Assembly (NCBI GenBank): GCA_963774155.1
Contig: CAVZDW010000008.1
Location: forward strand, 434,001-498,000
Source: DASSUW01 sp963774155
GTDB lineage: Bacteria; Actinomycetota; Thermoleophilia; Solirubrobacterales; Solirubrobacteraceae
Direction: 5' to 3'
Length of the DNA: 64,000 nucleotides
Shown here: piece after piece, positions 26,276 to 35,845 of the stretch
Position numbering within the stretch: position 1 is the first letter of the stretch
How the letters are laid out: every line of letters starts with the position of its first letter
Program-made: the position numbers and the translations under genes
The notes under the pieces: generated by a model
What the model was told of the DNA's origin: nothing
The model's database searches: none
Seen by the model: only the letters and a program-made list of their open reading frames with translations

Positions 26276-26318
26276 CTTCCGCCCGTCACCGCCACATTCC
26301 GGTGGCACACTCGGCGTC

Positions 26319-26981
26319 GTGCTGATCTGCGTGATCGAGGACGAGCAGGTGATCGCCAACGCGGTCGCGGCGCGGCTGAAGGCCGAGGGCTTCGACGTCG
26401 AGATCGCCGGCGACGGCCCGGCGGGCGTGGAGCTCTGCGAGCGCGTCCGCCCCGACCTCGTGGTCCTCGACCTCATGCTCCCCGGGCTCGACGGGCTCGA
26501 GGTCTGCCGCCGCGTCCAGCGCGACCGCCCCGTGCCGGTGCTCATGCTCACCGCTCGCGGCGAGGAGTCGGACGTGCTGGTCGGGCTCGGCGTCGGCGCC
26601 GACGACTACATGACCAAGCCGTTCTCGCCCCGCGAGCTGGTGGCGCGGGTCAAGGCGCTGCTGCGACGGGTCGAGCGACGCCCCGCGCCCGCCGGCGACG
26701 CCGTCAACGTGGGCCCGATCGAGATCGACCCGACGGCGCGCAGGGTCGCGGTCGGAGCCGAGCCGAAGCACCTCACGCCGACCGAGTTCGACCTCCTGCT
26801 CGTGCTCGCGGCGCGCCCCGGGGCCGTGCTCAGCCGCGAGCAGCTGCTCGCCGAGGTCTGGGGCTGGCGCGACGGCTCCGGGCAGCGCACGGTGGACTCG
26901 CACATCCGCGGGCTGCGACGCAAGCTCGGCTCGCAGCACGTCCGGACCGTCCACGGCGTCGGCTACGCGCTCGAGCCATGA
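26319..26981 (+). CDS. OmpR-family response regulator
   Basis: A 220-aa cytoplasmic DNA-binding regulator. Receiver: CVIEDEQ, phospho-Asp in LVVLDLMLPGLDGLEVC, MLTARGEE and YMTKPFSPRELVARV. Winged helix: LTPTEFDLLLVLAARPGAVLSREQLLAEVWGW (abridged by positions about 150-180) and VDSHIRGLRRKLG ending VHGVGYALEP. The GTG at 26319 starts the first beta-strand; the codon before is also GTG. The frame is open far upstream because it coincides with the frame of the broken propeller gene, but that is not part of this protein. The stop overlaps the kinase start (ATGA). Confidence 0.93.
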   Translation: MLICVIEDEQVIANAVAARLKAEGFDVEIAGDGPAGVELCERVRPDLVVLDLMLPGLDGLEVCRRVQRDRPVPVLMLTARGEESDVLVGLGVGADDYMTKPFSPRELVARVKALLRRVERRPAPAGDAVNVGPIEIDPTARRVAVGAEPKHLTPTEFDLLLVLAARPGAVLSREQLLAEVWGWRDGSGQRTVDSHIRGLRRKLGSQHVRTVHGVGYALEP

Positions 26982-27973
26982 GACCGCTCGACCGGCTGCC
27001 CTCGATCAAGGTCAAGCTCGGCGTCGTGATCGTGGCGACGGTCTTCGGCACCGTCGCCGTGCTCGCGGCCGGCTACCGCCTCGGGCTCAACCTGCCGGCG
27101 CGCGCCGCCCTGGCCGCCGTGCTCGCCCTCGCGCTCGTGCAGTTCCTCGCGCGCGGGATGACCTCGCCGCTGCGGGACATGGCCTCGGCCGCCACGGCGA
27201 TGGCTCGCGGCGACTACGGGCGCCGCGTCCGCGCCACGTCGCGCGACGAGGTCGGCGAGCTGGCCCGCGCCTTCAACGCGATGGCGGCCGAGCTCGGCGA
27301 CGCCGACCGCATGCGCCGCGAGCTCGTCGCCAACGTCTCGCACGAGCTGCGCACCCCGCTGAGCGCGCTGCAGGCCTTGCTCGAGAACCTGGCCGACGGC
27401 GTCGAGCCGCCCGACCCGGCCGCCCTCCGCACCGCTCTCGCCCAGACCGAGCGCCTCGGGCGCCTCGTCACCCAGCTGCTCGACCTCAGCCGCCTCGAGA
27501 GCGGCGGGCTGGAGCTCGAGCCCGTGTCCTTCGGCATGCGCGCCCTGCTCGAGCAGGCCGCCCGCGAGTGCGAGCTCGGCGACCGGCCCGTGCGGCTGAA
27601 GGTCTGCGTCGAGCCCGGCGACCTGCACACGACCGGCGACCCCGAGCGCCTGCACCAGGTCATCGCCAACCTGCTCGACAACGCGGTCCAGCACTCGCCC
27701 CGCGAGGGCCGCGTGTGGCTGAGCGCCCACGCGGCGACGGCCGGCCGCACGACGATCGTGGTGGCCGACGAGGGCCCGGGCATCCCGCCCGACGAGGCCG
27801 AGCGGGTCTTCGAGCGCTTCCACCGGACCGACGCCGCCCGGGCGGCGAGCGACGGCGGCACCGGCCTCGGGCTGGCCATCGCGCGCTGGATCGTGGACGC
27901 CCACGGGGGCGCCATCCGAGCCGAGGCGCGCGAGCCGCGCGGCTGCCGGATGGTCGTGGAGATCCCGCGGTGA
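26978..27973 (+). CDS. sensor histidine kinase
   Basis: A 331-aa kinase partnered with the overlapping regulator. It has two close helices near the N-terminus (VKLGVVIVATVFGTVAVLAA and ALAAVLALALVQFLA) with almost no external loop, a HAMP domain (SPLRDMASAATAMARGDYGR), the His motif LVANVSHELRTPLSAL, N-box IANLLDNAVQHS, DEGPGIPP and GGTGLGLAIARW. The lack of an external domain suggests that it senses membrane state or a partner such as the membrane protein encoded next. Stop overlaps the DUF4173 gene (GTGA). Confidence 0.92.
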   Translation: MRPLDRLPSIKVKLGVVIVATVFGTVAVLAAGYRLGLNLPARAALAAVLALALVQFLARGMTSPLRDMASAATAMARGDYGRRVRATSRDEVGELARAFNAMAAELGDADRMRRELVANVSHELRTPLSALQALLENLADGVEPPDPAALRTALAQTERLGRLVTQLLDLSRLESGGLELEPVSFGMRALLEQAARECELGDRPVRLKVCVEPGDLHTTGDPERLHQVIANLLDNAVQHSPREGRVWLSAHAATAGRTTIVVADEGPGIPPDEAERVFERFHRTDAARAASDGGTGLGLAIARWIVDAHGGAIRAEAREPRGCRMVVEIPR

Positions 27974-29190
27974 AGCGCCGAGCCGTCGTCGTGATCGCCC
28001 TCGGGGCGGTCGCCGCCGCCCTGCTCGTCGGGCGCCCGGCGGGGCTCGGGCTGACGCTGCTCGCGTGGGCGCTGCTGGCCGCGACGGCCCGGCACGCGGG
28101 CTGGGCGCTCGCCGCCGCCGCGCTCGCCACGGTGGCGACGTTCCGCGCCGCCCCGTGGGTCGTCTGGCCGTCGATCGCGGCGGCCCTGGCGCTCGGCGCG
28201 CTGGCCGGCCCCGGCGGGGCGAGCTGGCGCCAGCTGGCGCTGGGGATGCTCCCGCGCCCGAACCTGACGCCGTTCCTGGCGCTCAGGGTCGAGCGGGGCG
28301 GCGGCTGGCGGCACCCGCTCACCGCCGCCGGGATCGCCGCGGCGCTGCTCGCCGTGTTCCTGCCGCTCTTCGCCACCGCCGACGAGGCGTTCGCCAACCT
28401 GCTCGGGGAGCTCGTGCCGGACGAGACGGTCGAGCGGCCGCTGACCCGCATCGTGACCTGGCTCGGCGTCGTCGCCGTCGGCGCCGTCCTCCTCAACCGC
28501 ACGCGCGCTCGCCCCGCGCAGCCCGGCACGACGCGCCTGACCCGGCTGGAGGCGATCGCGCCGCTGGCCGCGCTCGTCGCGCTGTTCGCGGTCTTCGTCG
28601 CGTTCCAGCTCGTCAACCTCTACGGCGGCCGCCACGTCCTCAGCACGGCGGAGAGCTACTCGGACTACGCCCGCGCGGGCTTCGCTCAGCTGCTCGTGGC
28701 CGCCGCGCTCACGCTCGCCGTCGTCGCCGGCGCGGTCCGCTGGGCGCCGGCCGGGCGCGCGCGGACGGTCCTGCTCGGGGCGCTGTGCCTGCTCACGCTC
28801 GTGGTGCTGGCCTCGGCGCTCACCCGGCTCGACCTCTACATGGACGCCTTCGGCTTCACCCGCCTGAGGCTCGCCGCGCAGGCCGCCATGCTCACCCTCG
28901 CCGGCGTGTTCGTCCTCGTCCTCGTCGGCCGCGCCGCGTGGCTGCCGCGGGCGACCGTCGCGCTGGGCGCCGTCGCCGTGCTCGCCTTCGCCGTCTCGGA
29001 TCCCGACCGCCGGATCGCCGAGCGCAACCTCGATCGCTTCGAGCGCACCGGGCACCTCGACGAGTCCGTGCTCCGCGGCCTCAGCGCGGACGCGGCACCC
29101 GTGCTCGAGGCGAGACGCCCGGACCTCGCCACGTGCGAGTCCGCGGGCGACGGCGTGGCCGGCTTCAACTTCGCCCGCGCGCGCTGCTAG
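27970..29190 (+). CDS. DUF4153/DUF4173 multi-helix membrane protein
   Basis: A 406-aa integral membrane protein with about ten hydrophobic helices. The segment VLSTAESYSDYARAGFAQLL matches the hallmark of the DUF4173 family (YSxYARxGFxxL), and LDLYMDAFGFTRLRL is also typical. The C-terminus is a soluble tail with DPDRRIAERNLDRFERTG. No biochemical function is established for the family. GTG 27970 overlaps the kinase stop by GTGA, so regulator, kinase and this protein form a translationally coupled trio, and it may be the sensor partner or the target of the pair. Confidence 0.85.
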   Translation: MKRRAVVVIALGAVAAALLVGRPAGLGLTLLAWALLAATARHAGWALAAAALATVATFRAAPWVVWPSIAAALALGALAGPGGASWRQLALGMLPRPNLTPFLALRVERGGGWRHPLTAAGIAAALLAVFLPLFATADEAFANLLGELVPDETVERPLTRIVTWLGVVAVGAVLLNRTRARPAQPGTTRLTRLEAIAPLAALVALFAVFVAFQLVNLYGGRHVLSTAESYSDYARAGFAQLLVAAALTLAVVAGAVRWAPAGRARTVLLGALCLLTLVVLASALTRLDLYMDAFGFTRLRLAAQAAMLTLAGVFVLVLVGRAAWLPRATVALGAVAVLAFAVSDPDRRIAERNLDRFERTGHLDESVLRGLSADAAPVLEARRPDLATCESAGDGVAGFNFARARC

Positions 29191-29200
29191 CTTCGCCGCC

Positions 29201-29938
29201 ATGAGCGAGGAGCGGGAGCGATCGTTCACCCAGCAGGCCGCGGCGTTCGAGGACCCGCGGCTGAACCGCCTGTTCACGACCGACTCGGAGTGGCTGTTCG
29301 AGCGGCTGCCGCTCGACAAGGACGATCTCGTGCTCGACGTCGCGGCCGGCACGGGCCACGTGGCGCGCCGGCTCGCGCCGCAGGTCCGCACCGTGGTCGC
29401 GCTCGACGCCACGCGCGCGATGCTCGAGCAGGGCCGCGCGCAGGCGCCGGGCAACGTGCTCTTCGTCCAGGGCGACGCCGCCGCGCTGCCGTTCCTCGAC
29501 GGCAGCTTCGACGTCGTGGTGACCCGCTTCGCCGTCCATCACTTCGACGACCCGGCGGTCCAGCTCGCCGAGATGCGGCGCGTGCTCAGGCCACACGGCC
29601 GCCTCGCGGTCGCCGACCTCGTCGCCCATCCTGAGGCTGCGGACACCCAGAACCGGCTCGAGACGCTGCGCGACCCCTCGCACACGCGGATGCTCGAGCT
29701 CGACGAGCTCATCGCCCTCGTGCAGGCCGACGACGTCGAGTTCCGCGACGTCGTCCGCCCGCTCGAGCCGTGGCTCCTTCAGACCGAGCCGGCGGCCGAG
29801 GCGGCCGACGAGATCCGCCGGGCGCTCGCGGCCGAGCTGGACGGCGGCCCGCCGACCGGCTTCCGGCCGCGCCTGCACGGCGACGAGCTCCACTTCGTGC
29901 ACACGATGGCCTCGCTCATCGCTCCAGGAACGCCCTGA
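29201..29938 (+). CDS. class I SAM-dependent methyltransferase
   Basis: A 245-aa cytosolic enzyme with the Methyltransf_11 fold: SAM-binding motif I VLDVAAGTGHVARRLA (about 46-61), acidic motif ALDATRAMLEQ, motif II VQGDAAALPFLDGSFDVVV and motif VLRPHGRLAVADLV. These features resemble UbiE/COQ5-type and small-molecule methyltransferases; the substrate cannot be told. ATG 29201 follows a -10-like TAGCTT by 7 nt with no ribosome binding site. The 3' end overlaps the convergent crotonase gene by 23 bp. Confidence 0.85.
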   Translation: MSEERERSFTQQAAAFEDPRLNRLFTTDSEWLFERLPLDKDDLVLDVAAGTGHVARRLAPQVRTVVALDATRAMLEQGRAQAPGNVLFVQGDAAALPFLDGSFDVVVTRFAVHHFDDPAVQLAEMRRVLRPHGRLAVADLVAHPEAADTQNRLETLRDPSHTRMLELDELIALVQADDVEFRDVVRPLEPWLLQTEPAAEAADEIRRALAAELDGGPPTGFRPRLHGDELHFVHTMASLIAPGTP

Positions 29939-30647
29939 CCCGGGCGCGGAACTCCTCGCTGCCGTAGACCTCGCGCACGAGGTCGTCGCCGTCGGGCACC
30001 GGCCGCAGCCGCCGGAGCGCCTCCTTGGTCGCCCACATGGTCATCGGGGCGTGGCCCGCGAGCACCGCGCTCAGCTCCTCCACGCGCGCCTCGGCGTCCT
30101 CGACCACCTCGGTGGCCAGGCCGACACGCAGCGCCTCGTCCGCCTCGATCCGGCGCGCGGTGAAGACGATGTCCTTCACCCGCGCCTCGCCGACGAGCGC
30201 GGCCAGCCGCGCGTAGTTCTCCATCGACAGGCAGTTGCCGACGGTGCGGGCGATCGGCAGCCCGAAGACCGCCGCGGGGGAGCAGATGCGCAGGTCGCAG
30301 GCGGCCGAGAGCGCGAGGCCGCTGCCCATGGCAAAGCCGTCGACCAGCGCGATCGTCGGCTTGCGCACCGTCTCCAGCCGCCCGACGACGCGATCGATCG
30401 TCCTCTCGTACTCGAGCCCGTCCTCGCCGGAGGAGAACTCCAGGAACTGACGGATGTCGGTCCCGGCCACGAACGCCTTCGACCCGGCGCCGCGCAGGAC
30501 GACGACGCGCACCTCGTCGGCAGCGTCCGCCCGCTCGCAGTACGAGAAGAGCTGCTCGTACATCGCGAAGGTCATCGCGTTGTGCGCCTCGGGACGGTTG
30601 AACGTCACCCACGCGGCGGGCCCGCGGATCTCCCACTCGACGCTCAC
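29916..30647 (-). CDS. crotonase-superfamily protein lacking both hydratase glutamates
   Basis: A 243-aa cytosolic protein of the enoyl-CoA hydratase/isomerase fold: NRPEAHNAMTFAMYEQL, oxyanion-hole segment AGTDIRQF, and GFAMGSGLALSAACDLRICS. Aligned with rat enoyl-CoA hydratase, the two catalytic glutamates (in GGCELA and GQPE) are replaced here by Ala (GLALSA) and Ile (GLPIA). So simple water addition is unlikely, and a lyase, decarboxylase, isomerase or hydrolase role on a CoA ester is more probable. GTG 30647 overlaps the stop of the CoA-transferase gene (GTGA). Third gene of the leftward operon. Confidence 0.85.
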   Translation of the reverse strand: MSVEWEIRGPAAWVTFNRPEAHNAMTFAMYEQLFSYCERADAADEVRVVVLRGAGSKAFVAGTDIRQFLEFSSGEDGLEYERTIDRVVGRLETVRKPTIALVDGFAMGSGLALSAACDLRICSPAAVFGLPIARTVGNCLSMENYARLAALVGEARVKDIVFTARRIEADEALRVGLATEVVEDAEARVEELSAVLAGHAPMTMWATKEALRRLRPVPDGDDLVREVYGSEEFRARVRAFLER

Positions 30648-31783
30648 AGCGCCGCGATCTCCGCGTCCGAGAACCCGGCCTCGCGCAGCACCTCCGCCGT
30701 GTGCTGGCCCAGCAGCGGCGCCGGCCGCCGGATCGCGCCCGGCGTGTCGCTCAGCTTGACCGGGATGCCGAGCGCGCTGATCTCGCCCTCCTCCGGATGC
30801 TGCAGCTTCACCTGCATCGCCCGCGCCTGCGTGTGCTCGTCCTCGAACACCTGGCGGTAGTCGTGGATCGGCCCGCACGGCACGCCGGCCTCGATCAGCG
30901 CGTCGACCCACGCGTCGGTCGACCGCGACGCGAGCGCCGCCTCCAGCTCGGCCACGAGCTCGGGCCGCCTCGCCATCCGGTCGTCGTTGGTCGGGAAGGC
31001 GTCCACCAGCTCGGGGCGGCCGATCGCCGCGCAGAAGCGCTCCCACAGCCGCTGGTTGTTGGCGCCGACCGTGATGTGCCCGTCGGCGGTGCGCAGCGCC
31101 TGGTACGGGGCCGTGAGGCGGTGCGCGGAGCCCAGCGGCCCGGGCACCTGCCCGGTCGACCACAGCTCGGCGGTCTCCCAGATCGAGAGGGCCAGCGCGC
31201 CCTCGAAGAGCGACGTGTCGATCCGCTGCCCACGGCCCGTGCGCTCGCGCGCGACGACCGCCGACAGGATGGCCACGGCGCAGAAGAGCCCGGCGGACAG
31301 GTCGCCGATGGGGATGCCGCACTTGACCGGGTCGCCGTCGGGCTCGCCGGTCACGCTCATCACGCCCGACAGCCCCTGGGCGATCAGGTCGTAGCCCGGC
31401 CGCTGGGCGTACGGGCCCGTCTGCCCGAAGCCCGACACGCTGGCGTAGATCAGGCGCGGATTGAGCTCCGAGAGCGCCTCCCAGCCGGCGCCGAGCCGCG
31501 CCGCCACGCCCGGGCGGTAGTTCTCCAGCACGACGTCGGCGTCGCGGACGAGCCGGTGCAGCACCGCCTGGTGCTCTCCAGACTTGAGGTTCAACGCCAC
31601 CGAGCGCTTGTTGCGGTTGACGGCGAGGAACGCGGCGGTGCCCAGCGAGACGCGCGTGGAGTCGCCCTCGAGCGGCTCGACCTTGATCACGTCGGCGCCC
31701 ATGTCGCCGAGCACCTGGCCGCAGAACGGCCCGGCCATCACCTGCGTGAGCTCGACGACCCGCAGCCCTGCGAGCGCGCTCAC
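30644..31783 (-). CDS. class III CoA-transferase (CaiB/BaiF family)
   Basis: A 379-aa cytosolic enzyme that moves CoA between carboxylic acids. Family marks: GLRVVELTQVMAGPFCGQVLGDMGADVIKVE at the N-terminus (residues about 5-36, abbreviated here to key motifs VMAGP and GADVIKVE), NRNKRSVALNLK, DVVLENYRPGV, and YDLIAQGLSGVMSVTG followed by GIPIGDL, whose Asp is the catalytic aspartate position. Substrates are not predictable; related enzymes act on oxalate, succinate/malate, mesaconate and carnitine. It is coupled by GTGA overlaps to both neighbours, so CoA activation likely feeds the crotonase. Confidence 0.9.
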   Translation of the reverse strand: MSALAGLRVVELTQVMAGPFCGQVLGDMGADVIKVEPLEGDSTRVSLGTAAFLAVNRNKRSVALNLKSGEHQAVLHRLVRDADVVLENYRPGVAARLGAGWEALSELNPRLIYASVSGFGQTGPYAQRPGYDLIAQGLSGVMSVTGEPDGDPVKCGIPIGDLSAGLFCAVAILSAVVARERTGRGQRIDTSLFEGALALSIWETAELWSTGQVPGPLGSAHRLTAPYQALRTADGHITVGANNQRLWERFCAAIGRPELVDAFPTNDDRMARRPELVAELEAALASRSTDAWVDALIEAGVPCGPIHDYRQVFEDEHTQARAMQVKLQHPEEGEISALGIPVKLSDTPGAIRRPAPLLGQHTAEVLREAGFSDAEIAAL

Positions 31784-32934
31784 ACCAGCGCCGGCTCGCG
31801 CTCGAGCAGCGCCATCGCGGCCTCGACGCCGCTGCCCGCCACCGGCACGCCGGAGAGGCGCAGCCCCATCTCGACGCCGGACAGCGTGCCCATGAGCATC
31901 AGGTCGTTGAAGTCGCCGAGGTGGCCGATGCGGAACACCCGCCCGGAGAGCTTGCCGAGCCCCGCGCCGAGCGACATGTCGAAGCGCTCGAGGATGATCT
32001 TGCGGACCGCGTCGGCGTCGCCGTTCATGAGCACCGCCGTCAGCGATCCGGAGTACTCGCGCTCGTCCAGGCACAGCACCTCGAGGCCCCAGGCCTCGAC
32101 CGCGGCGCGCGTCGCGGCGGCATGCCGCTGGTGCCGCGCGAACACGTTCTCCAGCCCTTCCTCGCGCAGCATGGCGATCGCCTCGCGCAGGCCGTAGAGC
32201 AGGTTCGTCGCCGAGGTGTAGGGCCAGAAGCCGGCCCGGTTGGCCTCGACGATCGGCTCCCAGTCCCAGTACGAGCGCGGCAGCCGCGAGGTCTTGGACG
32301 CCTCGAGCGCCTTCTCGCTGACCGCGTTGAAGCTCAGGCCCGGCGGCAGCATGAGGCCCTTCTGCGAGCCGCCGACCGTGACGTCGACGCCCCACTCGTC
32401 GTGCCGGTAGTCGATCGAGCCCAGCGAGGAGATCGTGTCGACGAGGAACAGCGCGTCGGAACCGGCGGAGTCGATGGCCTCGCGGATCTCGCCGACCCGG
32501 CTCGTGACGCCCGTCGACGTCTCGTTGTGGACGACCATCACGGCGCGGATCGACGGGTCCTGCCGCAGCACGCCGGCGACCTTGTCGGGATCGACGCCGT
32601 GGCGCCAGTCCCCCTCGACCCAGTCGACCTCGAGCCCGAGCCGCTCGGCCATCTGACGCCAGAGGGTCGCGAAGTGGCCCGTCTCGAAGGCCAGGACGCG
32701 GTTGCCGGGGGAGAGGGTGTTGACGAGCGCCGCCTCCCACGCGCCGGTGCCGGAGGCCGGGTAGATCACCACCGGGCCCGCCGTCCGGAAGATCTCCCGC
32801 ATGCCGTCCAGGACCTCGAGTCCGAGCTTCGCGAAATCGGGTCCGCGGTGGTCGATGGTCGGCGCGTCGATGGCGCGCAGCACCCGGTCCGGGACGTTCG
32901 TGGGACCGGGAATCTGAAGGAAATGCCTGCCCAC
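31780..32934 (-). CDS. PLP-dependent serine/alanine-glyoxylate aminotransferase family
   Basis: A 384-aa class V aminotransferase. N-terminus HFLQIPGPTNVPDRVLRA is the classic serine-glyoxylate aminotransferase opening; YPASGTGAWEAAL binds the PLP phosphate, FLVDTISSLGSIDYR holds the Asp, and GGSQKGLMLPPGLSF contains the PLP lysine. Enzymes of this group convert glyoxylate to glycine with serine, alanine or another amino donor. GTG 32934 starts the family N-terminus and follows a -10-like TACTCT by 7 nt, so the operon mRNA may be leaderless. It is divergent from the FAD/Fe-S dehydrogenase. Confidence 0.9.
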   Translation of the reverse strand: MGRHFLQIPGPTNVPDRVLRAIDAPTIDHRGPDFAKLGLEVLDGMREIFRTAGPVVIYPASGTGAWEAALVNTLSPGNRVLAFETGHFATLWRQMAERLGLEVDWVEGDWRHGVDPDKVAGVLRQDPSIRAVMVVHNETSTGVTSRVGEIREAIDSAGSDALFLVDTISSLGSIDYRHDEWGVDVTVGGSQKGLMLPPGLSFNAVSEKALEASKTSRLPRSYWDWEPIVEANRAGFWPYTSATNLLYGLREAIAMLREEGLENVFARHQRHAAATRAAVEAWGLEVLCLDEREYSGSLTAVLMNGDADAVRKIILERFDMSLGAGLGKLSGRVFRIGHLGDFNDLMLMGTLSGVEMGLRLSGVPVAGSGVEAAMALLEREPALV

Positions 32935-32996
32935 GGTCGACAGAGTAGGCGACTGACGGCCGCCGCATCGTGGTAGGACGGTTCCGGGGAGGAGCG

Positions 32997-35827
32997 TTGA
33001 CGATCCAGATCGAGCAGAGCTCCAGGCGACACGCAGGCGCACGCGGCGAGCTCGCCGCGGCGCTGCGTCGCGAGCTGCGCGGCGACGTCCGCGACGACGC
33101 CTATTCCCGCCATCTGTACGCGAGCGACGCGAGCATGTTCGCCCGCGAGCCGCTGCTCGTCGTGTGCCCGCGCGGCGCCGACGACGTCGCGGCCGCGATC
33201 ACGGTCGCCGGCCGGTTCGGCGTGCCCGTGGTGACCCGCGGCGCGGGCACCAGCCTGGCCGGCCAGGCCATCGGCACCGGCATCGTGCTCGACACGTCGC
33301 GCTACATGGACGCGATCGGGGAGATCGACACCGAGGCTCGCCGCGTGCGCGTCGAGCCCGGCGTCGTGCAGGAGGACCTCAACCGCGCCGCCAACCGGCT
33401 CGGCTTCGGATTCGGCCCGGACACCTCGACCTCGAACCGGGCCACGATCGGCGGGATGATCGGCAACAACTCGTCGGGCAGCCACTCGATCGTCTACGGC
33501 ACCACGATCGACCACGTCCACGAGCTCGACGTCGTCCTCGCGGACGGCTCGCGGGCGACCTTCGGCTCCGGTCCGGACTGGCTTGCCGACGGGCTGCGGG
33601 AGATCCTGCGCGACCACGCCGAGGCCATCGCCACCGGCTATCCGAAGCACTGGCGCCAGTCGGGCGGCTACCGGCTCGACTACCTGGCCCGCGACTTCGA
33701 CCTCGCGAAGCTCGTCACCGGGTCCGAGGGCTCGCTCGTGGCCATCACCGAGGCGACCGTCGGCCTCGTGCCACTGCCCAAGGCGCGCATGTTCGCGGTC
33801 GGGCACTTCCACTCCGTGGCCGACGCCGTCGCCGCCACCGAGGCCGCGCTGGCAATCGAGCCGGCAGCGGTGGAGATGATCGACCGCACGATCCTCGAGC
33901 TCTCGCGCTCCAAGCACGAGTACCGCGCGCTGTCCGAGACGATCGAGGGCGATCCCGGCGCGCTGCTCTTCGTCACGGTGTTCGCGGACACGCCGGACGA
34001 CTGCCGCAAGCAGCTCGACCGCCTCGAGTGGGACGCCTACTCCACGATCGTCGCCGCGACCGCGGCCGAGCAGGAAGCGCTGACCAAGGTCCGCAAGGCG
34101 GGTCTCGGGCTGCTCATGGCCGCCAGCGAGGGCGCCCGCAGGCCGCTCGCCTTCGTCGAGGACACCGCGGTCGCGCCCGAGCGGCTCGGCGACTACGTCG
34201 CCGAGTTCAAGGAGATCCTCGACCGCCACGACATGACGGCCGGGTGGTACGGGCACTGCAGCGTCGGCTGCCTGCACATTCGCCCGTTCGTCGACCTGAC
34301 GCAGCCCGGCGGCATCGAGGCGATGACGTCGGTGGCCGAGCAGATCGTCGACCTCGTCGACCGCTTCGACGGGGTGAACTCGTCCGAGCACGGCGACGGC
34401 CGCATCCGCAGCGCGTTCAACCCGCGCATCTTCGGCGACGATCTCTACGAGGCGTTCCGCAAGGTCAAGGCGCTGTTCGACCCCGACAACCGGATGAACC
34501 CGGGCGTGATGGTCGACGCGCAGGCGATCACCGAGAATCTGCGCGACCCCGCGTTGCCTCCGCCCGGCCCGCTCGAGACACGGCTGCACTTCCCGGACGG
34601 GATGCGCGGCGCCGCCGACCGCTGCCAGCGCATCGGCGCCTGCCGCAAGACCGGCGCCGGGGTCATGTGCCCGTCGTACATGGCCACGCGCGAGGAGGAG
34701 CACGCCACGCGCGGCCGCGCCAACGCCCTCGTCAAGGCGCTGTCGTCACCAGATCCGAAGGCCGCGCTGGGCGACGAGCGGCTGCACGAGATCCTCGACC
34801 TCTGCCTCGAGTGCAAGGCGTGCAAGAGCGAGTGCCCGCTGAGCGTGGACATGGCCTCGATGAAGGCCGAGTTCCTGAGCCACTACCAGGACGTCCACGG
34901 GGTGCCGCTGCGGTCGCGGATGTTCGGCGCGATCCGGCGGCTCAACCGCATCGGGGCGGCGACCGCGCCGCTCTCCAACCACGCGCCGCGCCGGCTGCTG
35001 GAGCGCGTCGTGGGCATCGACCGCCGCCGCCCGCTGCCGCGCTTCGCCCGGACGACGCTCATCCGCTGGGACAAGCGCCGGACGAAGTCGACCGGCCGCG
35101 AGCTCGTCTTCCTGGCCGACTCGTTCACGACCTTCACCGAGCCCGGCGTCGGCCGCGCCGCGATCGAGCTGCTCGAGGCGGCCGGCTACGCCGTGCGGCT
35201 CGAATCGGCCGGCTGCTGCGGCCGCGCGAGCATCTCCAAGGGCCTGCTCGACCAGGCCAAAGGCATGGCCGCCGACATGACCGCCCGCCTCGCGCCCTAC
35301 GCCGAGCGCGGCGTGCCGATCGTCGGCTGCGAGCCCTCGTGCCTGCTCACGCTGCGCGAGGAGCATCTGAGCCTGCAGCCCGGCGACGCGCGCGCCGAGG
35401 CCGTCGCGCGGCAAGCCAGGCTGGTCGAGGAGCTGCTGGTCGAGGCGATCGACGAGGGCCGCCTCGTGCTGGATCCCGACTCGCCCGTGGCCGGAAGCCG
35501 CATCGTCTTCCACGGTCATTGTCACCAGAAGGCCCTGGCGGGTACCACGACGACCGTGGAGCTGCTCAAGCGGATCCCGGGCGCCGAGGTCGTCGAGCTC
35601 GATGCCGGCTGTTGCGGGATGGCCGGCTCGTTCGGGTTCGAGGCCGAGCACTACGAGCTCTCGATGCAGATCGGCGAGCTCCGGTTGTTCCCGGCGCTGC
35701 GGAGGGAGGACGCGCGGGTGGGCGGGGTCCTGGTCGCGCGACCGGGGTCTCATGCCGCCAGCAGATCGGTCACGGGGTGGGTCGGGAGGCCCTTCACCCC
35801 GTCCAGATCGTGCGGGCGGCGCTGTAA
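32997..35827 (+). CDS. GlcD-like FAD oxidase fused to Fe-S (GlpC/LutA-like) domain, frameshifted near its end
   Basis: A 943-aa flavoprotein dehydrogenase for 2-hydroxy acids (glycolate, lactate or a relative). Order: FAD_binding_4 (PVVTRGAGTSLAGQA, about 80; STSNRATIGGMIGNNSSGSH), FAD-oxidase C-terminal domain (WYGHCSVGCLHIRPF, NPGVMVDAQ), 4Fe-4S ferredoxin segment (CQRIGACRKTGAGVMCPS and CLECKACKSECP), then two CCG-type Fe-S domains (SAGCCGRA, DAGCCGMAGSFGFE). At the GGGG run 35744-35747 one G appears missing: with five Gs the frame continues as GVSCRQQIGHGVGREALHPV to the TAA at 35825-35827. As read, the frame wrongly runs on to 36080 across the next gene. TTG 32997 follows GGGGAGGAG; a GTG at 32970 is an alternative. 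Confidence 0.85.
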
Positions 35828-35845
35828 CGACACGCAGGGGGAGTC

